From contig BMAT01013852.1 in NCBI GenBank assembly GCA_019649035.1, positions 1,567 through 26,482 on the forward strand: a DNA stretch of 24,916 nt. The letters run 5' to 3'. Positions 19,391 to 24,916 of this stretch are shown here, piece by piece (the stretch's first letter is position 1; each line of letters opens with the position of its first letter). Position numbers and translations under genes: made by a program. Origin of the DNA: Elysia marginata. Its lineage: Eukaryota; Mollusca; Gastropoda; Plakobranchidae. The notes under the pieces were generated by a model. The model ran no database searches. It was not told where the DNA came from and saw nothing but the letters and a program-made list of their open reading frames with translations.

Positions 19391-20740
19391 TAGAACTAGA
19401 GAGTGTAAATGAAAGTGACATTCGACAAAAAGAAAGGGGATTTACAATGTTCAACATAATGTTACTGCGTGATAAAAACAACAATTTACTTGAGTAAAAG
19501 TCCAGACACCGTTCAAACAAGAAAAGCTTGCGTATTTTACCCACTGATAAGAAACGTGTTGAGTGGAGCGCTTTGCGGAATTTCGAAGTTATTTAATCAG
19601 CACGAAAGGATTTCAAGTGGATCACATCACGTCAGTTGAAAATGATGCTGTTTGTCATAAATATATATGGCTTTGTTCAAGAAGTTGATATCTACAGTTT
19701 TGGGCGGATAGAAGTTATAAACACAAGGAAGGTTTGTTTGACCTGTTGTTTTTTTTTTGTACACCTGTAGCAAAATCTAAGCCCTATCTTCTTTCAATAC
19801 CGGATATATAGGTCCCCTAGGTTAATGGTTATCTCCAGTCTTGTTAAGACATTTGCCTGCAAGATATGCTCAATATGCATTGTTACATATGTCACATAAG
19901 TACTTCTTACAGTAGCTGTCTTTGGCCTCTGTCCGTAATTTTCTTAGTGATTTTCTTTACTGCAAGACCTTCATATCAGCAATAGTCATTTTTTTCCAGA
20001 AATGACTTAAACTTTCTGGGTTTTGGAAAAAAGAACCAAATTTTGTACAGCACTAGTAATGTGGTTTTAGTGTGAACTGATGAAAACACAAAGTTTTTTA
20101 AAACGTTATCTCTCTAATTGCTTTTCCATTTTCTCAAAAGTATGAAAAGGGTAGATATCAACTTTTTTCAAGGAGCGATGGAAATTAAAGCGAAACATTT
20201 TGCATAGATTATACGTTTAACGTTAGGTCTTGAAAATGCTGCAATAAAAGCTATGCAACTGCTTAGTTCGGTAAGTGGGGGATAGTTTTAAATGGGTAAC
20301 ATTAGCTCAAATGACTACAAGACTTTAATTATTGATTACCGTAGGCATAATAAAGACTATGTATGCCCAACATCTTGCTAAGTTAATTACTATACATGAG
20401 ATTATGCGAAATTTAATTGGGCAAAACGAGGGGCAATAGGCTACACTTAATGGGTTCATTTAGATCATTAACCTTCGTGACATACATTATTGATAACCCA
20501 TGATAAATAGAATGTATGCCGCGTATCAATCTTAAGTACTTAAGGTCTCAAAAGATTTCAGAATAAATTCATACACACCACTTCGTTTGATAGAGTAGGC
20601 CTAAGTAAGTTATTATAGGAGGGAGAGGGTTGTAAGCAAAGATTAGGAAAGTTTTTTTTTTAATTTCAATGCATCAAGTTATTTAAGGCATTTCAAGCTT
20701 TTCAAGGGAAACAAGACATTGTTTCGCCTTTGTTTTTGCA
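19391..20740. other. AT-rich non-coding DNA, nothing recognised
   Basis: No open frame of note and no repeat boundaries were found by eye. Confidence 0.5.
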
Positions 20741-20955
20741 TTTGAATTACCCAAGTCTCGCAAAAAGTAAAGTGCTTCCCCTTAACCCAACCCCACCTAA
20801 GCCATTGTGAAACTTTTTGTGGGCGTACCTTAGACTAAAAGGGCTAGACGAACTGCATGCCTCTCTTCGCTTGTTGAGAGAATCACGCGAGAGGGAAGCG
20901 GGCGGAGTGGGCGTCAACTTGTGGCAACCCTTCGCGCTGCGCGGCTTGGGCAACA
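20741..20955. other. Locally GC-rich, CpG-containing patch
   Basis: About 200 bp stand out from AT-rich surroundings, particularly 20880-20950 with CACGCGAGAGG, GCGGGCGGAGTGGGCG and CGCGCTGCGCGG. A 68-codon minus-strand frame crosses it without a recognised domain. It could be part of an unrecognised repeat, an exon or a CpG-rich regulatory site; I cannot decide. Confidence 0.35.
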
Positions 20956-21848
20956 GAAAAATTAATGGGTTTTAGAGAGAAAGTCGCTTTCTTGTTCCCG
21001 TTACACCGTTATATCTAAAGGATTATTGATTAAACGATTCCGATAACACCATTTATAAGGATTATTTATTACTATTGATAATCAAAATAAACAGTACATA
21101 TTTATTATAACTAACAACAAACACTTAAATGTGTTTTTTATAATATAATATTATTGTTTTCTACAATGGTACCCTGACTATGTTATATTTACATGACGCT
21201 ATTAAATAATGTAGGCCTCATTGGTTCTTCTCGGTCTTTAATAGTGTAATTATGGCTAATTACCTCGCGGTAAATACTTCAAATATATATCTTTAAGATT
21301 TTTTATATAAACTTTGCTATTACTGTTGTTAATTTACACTTCACTGCAAGAAGAAGCTATGTCAGATATCATACTACAATGTTCATACGTCGTCAGAAAT
21401 AAACATTGATACCAAAGACAACAAGAAGGAAACATAGATTTTAACACGAACAGAATGTTTTAAAAGATGACAAAGAAGAGCTATAAATAAATGGAAATTT
21501 CATTCGTACTATTGTAAATTTACAATTTATAATACATTGTAAAAATCGGCGATCAGTTCATTTTAAATATCTTTGCTAAAAAGTAAATAGATCCAGGTGG
21601 CATTTTGACTTAGATCGTCTGGCAAATCTGTATTTATGATGCAAAAATACCGGTAATACAAAATCTTATGCTTTATTATAATGGAAATGAAACTTTTATT
21701 ACATGTGAAAGGAAACTTTCGTGTCTTTTGAAGTTCTATTCCAGAAATTTAAAGCGCAACAGGAATGCACCATTATGACGAAATAACGTGACGCGAATGA
21801 CACAAAAATAAAAACAACGTATGCCGGCATTACTCGCAAAGTAACATA
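20956..21848. other. AT-rich non-coding DNA, nothing recognised
   Basis: Very AT-rich at 21040-21330. No gene or element seen. Confidence 0.5.
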
Positions 21849-21910
21849 ATCTCTACTTGTGGGGTCTAGAATTGGGGCGAAGAGAGTTGTGGCTTGCCAC
21901 AAGTAGAGAT
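21849..21910. repeat. 14-bp perfect inverted repeat, 34-bp spacer
   Basis: ATCTCTACTTGTGG at 21849-21862 is matched exactly by its reverse complement at 21897-21910. It could form a hairpin or be the ends of a very small element. No flanking duplication was identified. Confidence 0.8.
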
Positions 21911-22756
21911 GGCGGCACCATGCGTGATGTCATACCCAGCGCAAGCCTTCTATCCGTATTATTCTAAGGGGCGTACCTAGAGGTAAATAGCCAAGCCCAA
22001 TATCCCCCTCCCTTAGCATAAGGGGCACAACTCCGTCAGATTTTAAAAATTTTAAAAACTTGTTTAAAAAATCACACACCGACCAAAACATTATCAAACA
22101 AGCGCCAAAAATGTGATAATTGATTTTGTTTTCATTTTCATCGAGATTTTTGTGAAAAAAAATTAAATTATTTTGGAAAAAGCTATGGACGATGAATTGG
22201 TGGAAAATGATAATAATAAAAAAACCAACAACGTGGGTTTGCAGTCTGAGTAGGCAAAAAATGAAAGTGAAAAAAAATCAAAGGTAAAGCTCAGTCTCAC
22301 ATAATTATGCGAGGGCACTGCTCTTGTGTTTCTTGGAACTACGTAGATTCAGGCTATAGTAAAACCGAAAGTGATATCACGAAACTGTCTGAAAAGGTGG
22401 CGTCGCCGGGCAACAACAGTAAGAGCGGTGCAGTTAGCTCGCGTAAAAATAGTCCAAATCTGCGAGTCATTTTGGGTGTTGTAGGTGTCTAGCGTAAACG
22501 GGCAATAGCGGATTCTATAAGTAGGAATGAGTAACCGTTGTTAAATAAACGTCTGTTTTATGCTTTTTTTTTGGCTCCTAAAGGAACAATACACCCCCCC
22601 CACACACACACGCACACCTAAAAACAGTACTCAAAAAGAGGAAGGACAAGAAAATTTACAGCTCAGGCTGGAACAGTCTGCTCTTTAACATTTTTTTCTT
22701 ATTTTTCATCACTATAAAAAAAATTAAAGGCTTGTCTACCATGAGAAAACATCACT
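21911..22756. other. Non-coding DNA with short simple repeats
   Basis: It includes a C-run with CA/CG dinucleotides at about 22593-22617. A 61-codon plus-strand frame (22307-22492, with an AATAAA about 50 bp downstream at 22543) shows no recognised domain and is not called a gene. Confidence 0.45.
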
Positions 22757-22761
22757 GGGGT
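22757..22761 (+). repeat. Target-site duplication of the LTR element, left copy
   Basis: GGGGT directly precedes the TG that starts the 5' LTR and is repeated at 24306-24310 directly after the CA that ends the 3' LTR. Five base pairs is a typical integrase-generated duplication for LTR retrotransposons. Confidence 0.8.
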
Positions 22762-23355
22762 TGTTGGGACTTTTGCGATGGCCCCCAGCGTGACGTCACT
22801 ATAGAGCGTGACTTGGGCGGCCCTTTGTGATTGGTCGACAGCAACCACACGTTTTTGCGGCTCTGAAGCTGGGAAGTGAGCTCTTCACTCCAGTTATAGT
22901 CGTCATTGAGACAAGACGTCCCTGAGTCCCCGTGTACAAAGCAGCTGCATTGAGAGAAGACTTCGCCAGAGCGATCTTCTGTAGAATGGCAGACTTGTCG
23001 GGTGGAGTCCAAGATCTAGAGTAGTTCGGTTGTCTAGATTTATTAGTAAGAGGTGTCCCGGGTTGGAACCTCAGTTAAGCTCCGTGAGCTCCATATTTAT
23101 GTAGTATAGAATAGAGACCTTTCCTTCCCTTCGACTGTCGTCTGATTCTTACCTTTGTATTGCTACTTCTATTTTAAGAGAATATAATTCATTAGTGTGC
23201 CGCCTATATCAGCCTTGAGTTTATTGTTTAATTTAACCTCTTGTGAGCAGTCGAACGTCGTGTATTCCCGTGGTATCCGTCGTCTGTTTTGTTTTGTATT
23301 CGGACGTCGTTTATGTGTAACTACGTGTAAGTCTCAGCCAGTCTAAACCTTAGCA
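22762..23355 (+). repeat. 5' LTR, 594 bp
   Basis: TG...CA bounded. U3-like sequence contains the CRE palindrome TGACGTCA (22791-22798) and an inverted CCAAT box GATTGG (22829-22834). A TATA-like ATATTTAT lies at 23093-23100. The segment 23170-23344 is absent from the 3' LTR, where a single G replaces it, and it has no flanking duplication of its own, so deletion from the 3' LTR is more likely than insertion here. Confidence 0.88.
22791..22798. promoter_or_regulatory. CRE-type palindrome in the 5' LTR
   Basis: TGACGTCA is the full cAMP-response-element consensus bound by CREB/ATF proteins. It lies 30 bp from the LTR start and is conserved in the 3' LTR at 23913-23920. Function is inferred from the motif only. 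Confidence 0.5.
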
Positions 23356-23357
23356 TT

Positions 23358-23369
23358 TGGAGGGGACTG
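23358..23369 (+). other. Primer-binding-site candidate
   Basis: TGGAGGGGACTG begins 2 bp after the LTR's terminal CA. A PBS starts with TGG because it pairs with the CCA end of a tRNA. I could not name the matching tRNA, so this rests on position and the TGG start. Confidence 0.5.
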
Positions 23370-23868
23370 TTCTCCTTAGTCAGAATTTTTTCTGAGTTAT
23401 TTGTTGGTTTTGGCTGTCTGTTGGCTTGTATGTGGGTATAGGCGGCTTAGTTATCTAAGTATTATGATTTACTCTCTAGCCTGAGTCGAGCGAGAAGTAA
23501 TTGAGTCTCTAAGTGGAGTAGTAAGTTTAAGATTAAGTGTTATTATTAAAAGAAAGAAAGTATTGAGTAAGTTTGGTGGTCTTGAGGACACCATTGTATT
23601 GTTATTAAAAGTAAAGAAAAACTCGGTGAGTAGTTTTTCGTCGCCGAGTTGGTGACAGTTGAGTATTGAAGCGCCGTGTAGCGATAGTGAGTATCGCCGG
23701 TTTTTTCGGCCCGGTTGGCCTGTGCTTGAGCACACCTGATTTTTTAAAATTGATTTTTATAAGCGGGAGGTTGGTAGGGACCCAGTTCCTTTAACTGGGC
23801 GGTCTTGTCTTTTTGTCAGTAATGTGTGTGTAGTTGTGTCGTTTGGTTAGATTGCACATATTTCCAAC

Positions 23869-23883
23869 TAGGATGGGGGGTGA
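23869..23883 (+). other. Polypurine tract candidate
   Basis: AGGATGGGGGGTGA, purine except for two T residues, ends exactly where the 3' LTR begins. This is the position of the plus-strand primer in LTR elements and confirms the plus-strand orientation. Confidence 0.7.
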
Positions 23884-24305
23884 TGTTGGGACTTTTCCGA
23901 TGGCCCCCAACGTGACGTCACTATAGAGCGTGACTTGGGCGGCCCTTTGTGATTGGTCGACAGCAACCACACGTGTTCGCGGCTCTGAAGCTGGGAAGTG
24001 AGCTCTTCACTCCAGTTATAGTCGTCATTGAGACAAGACGTCCCTGAGTCCCCGGGTACAAAGCAGCTGCATTGAGAGAAGACTTCGCCAGAGCGATCTT
24101 CTGTAGAATGGCAGACTTGTCGGGTGGAGTCCAAGATCTAGAGTAGTTCGGTTATCTAGATTTATTAGTAAGAGGTGTCCCGGGTTGGAACCTCAGTTAA
24201 GCTCTGTGAGCTCCATATTGGTTTAGTATAGAATATAGAGACCTTTCCTTCCCTTCAACTGTCGTCTGATTCTTACCTTTGTATTGCTACTTCGAAACCT
24301 TAACA
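23884..24305 (+). repeat. 3' LTR, 422 bp, internally deleted
   Basis: Matches the 5' LTR from TGTTGGGAC to ATTGCTACTTC (24293), then jumps to the last 11 bp (AAACCTTAACA), skipping the equivalent of 23170-23344. It keeps the CRE palindrome and has an E-box CACGTG at 23970-23975 that the 5' LTR lacks through substitutions. The TATA-like stretch is altered. Confidence 0.88.
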
Positions 24306-24310
24306 GGGGT
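24306..24310 (+). repeat. Target-site duplication of the LTR element, right copy
   Basis: GGGGT, identical to 22757-22761, directly after the terminal CA. Confidence 0.8.
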
Positions 24311-24660
24311 GAACAAAAACAAACAAACTAACAAACAAGAAGATGGCACAGCAAATTTGGCCAAACAATATATTCACGTCTCCAAAATTTTGGCAAATTT
24401 TATTCATCGCAAAAACTCAGTCACCCTAGCGGTTTTGTTTGGATTTAGTCAATGCAATTACGATTCTTTGGACGTGGGAAAAACCCACATTACTTGACCA
24501 AGTTTTTTGTGCTATCCACATAAAAGTTACAAAGTTTTAGAAAACGACAAAGCTTAAGATAGGAAAGAAAAGATACTTTATTAGGGAATACACTTGATGA
24601 TTTCCAGTTTTACTTGTACTTGAAAGATTTTAAAAGTATGAAATTAGCAGTGAGGAGAAA
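24311..24660. other. Non-coding DNA, nothing recognised
   Basis: Starts with CAAA-type A-rich sequence. A 72-codon frame has no recognised domain. Confidence 0.5.
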
Positions 24661-24795
24661 AAGGCTTTAAGTGGAAACGCCCGAACTGGATGCCTTTAGT
24701 ATTATTCGAACCTTCGACTTAAAGTAGCTTCGACACCCACCGCCTTGACACTGAGAGAAACATAGCTTTATTATACCATTTCGCCACTACGCTCC
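24661..24795 (-). mobile_element. tRNA-derived SINE fragment or tRNA pseudogene, minus strand
   Basis: On the minus strand, GTAGTGGCGAAATGGTATAA contains a good A box (TGGCGAAATGG, 24776-24786). A degenerate B box, GGGTGTCGAAGC, follows at tRNA-like spacing (24727-24738), and a better B-box sequence, GGTTCGAATAA, lies further on at about 24703-24713. The anticodon-arm region between them does not fold as a standard tRNA by eye. The trailing GGCATCCAGTTCGGGCG may be SINE body. No flanking duplication was found, so the ends are approximate. Confidence 0.5.
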
Positions 24796-24916
24796 TTTGC
24801 TTGTGCTTGCAGGTTAAATCTATCGGCAACGATCTAGATGTCATTCATAAAGGCAAATACTTGTTTTGCTAACGACATCACTAAGTCTAATAGATTCGCA
24901 TGTCTGTTCGATCTCC
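24796..24916. other. Right edge, nothing recognised
   Basis: Short AT-rich sequence to the end of the window. Confidence 0.4.

Larger units (their letters stand above)
23356..23883 (+). other. Internal region of the LTR element with serial hairpins
   Basis: No protein is encoded. Perfect or near-perfect stem-loops occur one after another: TCAGAA/TTCTGA at 23380-23395, a mismatched GGTG/CACC stem at 23575-23592, AACTCGG/CCGAGTT at 23620-23650, GCGATA/TATCGC at 23681-23697, TGTGC/GCACA with a TTGA loop at 23721-23734, and CCCAGTT/AACTGGG at 23781-23799. This suggests selection on RNA structure, for example packaging or dimerisation, but no test is possible here. Confidence 0.65.
22762..24305 (+). 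mobile_element. Non-autonomous LTR retrotransposon, 1544 bp, no coding capacity
   Basis: Two direct repeats (22762-23355 and 23884-24305) both start TGTTGGGAC and end in AAACCTTAGCA or AAACCTTAACA, giving the TG...CA ends of LTRs. GGGGT flanks both sides. A TGG-starting primer-binding-site candidate lies 2 bp inside the 5' LTR, and a purine tract abuts the 3' LTR. The internal part is only 528 bp and has no gag, protease, RT or integrase. The LTRs differ by about 12 substitutions and a 2-bp indel over about 419 aligned bases (near 3%), plus a 175-bp block missing from the 3' LTR, so the insertion is not recent. Gag-Pol would have to come from a related autonomous element. The superfamily (Gypsy-like is my guess from the 5-bp duplication and layout) is not established. 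Confidence 0.9.

Noticed and set aside
22307-22492. A 61-codon plus-strand frame with AATAAA about 50 bp downstream, possible last exon
   Set aside because: No recognised domain or clear splice context; the length and polyadenylation hexamer are both within chance for this composition.
22752-24134. Two similar minus-strand frames of 86 and 88 codons
   Set aside because: They are the two LTRs read antisense. Similarity follows from LTR identity, neither has an ATG start, and no protein family is recognised.
1-24916. CRISPR arrays, operons, integrases or phage modules
   Set aside because: Tandem repeats here have no unique spacers of constant length, and the composition, LINEs, SINEs and LTR structure point to a eukaryotic genome.

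Overview
This is eukaryotic, most likely metazoan, intergenic or intronic DNA. It is AT-rich and full of trinucleotide, dinucleotide and tetranucleotide microsatellites. It carries decayed LINEs whose protein remnants resemble the jockey/CR1/L2-type elements common in invertebrates, tRNA-derived SINEs, a compact LTR element and a long-TIR DNA element. No prokaryotic gene organisation is visible: there are no operons, no Shine-Dalgarno-preceded genes and no long reading frames. A lophotrochozoan such as a mollusc would fit the mix of elements, but that is inference and the host cannot be named from the sequence. I see no convincing host protein-coding exon, no intact tRNA gene and no rRNA.

Layout. 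From 1 to 4.25 kb: AT-rich DNA with a large (AGT)n block (about 863-1225) and a 131-bp tandem duplication (1664-1970) that has a diverged relative near 3.0-3.1 kb. From 4258 to 4526: a tRNA-derived SINE with an exact 12-bp target-site duplication. From 4.95 to 5.41 kb: a strand-switching (ACT)n/(AGT)n tract, followed directly by the 3' part of a CR1/L2-like LINE (5450-6139) that ends in an (ATT)n tail. At 7.05-7.20 kb a second LINE-type tail lies in the opposite orientation. At 8.7 kb there is a (TAG)n block, and at 9.55-10.34 kb a complex array in which 96-bp units alternate with GATA, GACA and GA repeats. A weak SINE-like segment lies at 11.14 kb.

From 15.64 to 16.65 kb: a second, jockey-like LINE remnant inside which a 41-bp piece of coding sequence has become a six-copy minisatellite. 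From 16791 to 18257: a non-coding DNA element bounded by terminal inverted repeats of about 158 bp that are roughly 90% identical. From 22762 to 24305: a complete but non-coding LTR element with TG...CA LTRs, a PBS-like site, a polypurine tract, a 5-bp target-site duplication, unequal LTRs and a string of hairpins in its internal part. The right edge (about 24.66-24.79 kb) holds a minus-strand tRNA-like SINE fragment.

Nothing here works together as a pathway. The window is a record of nested and neighbouring mobile-element insertions and of microsatellite growth, partly seeded by LINE and SINE ends. The best candidates for undescribed families are the LTR element at 22.76-24.31 kb and the long-TIR element at 16.79-18.26 kb. 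Neither encodes its own enzymes, so both would depend on proteins made elsewhere.
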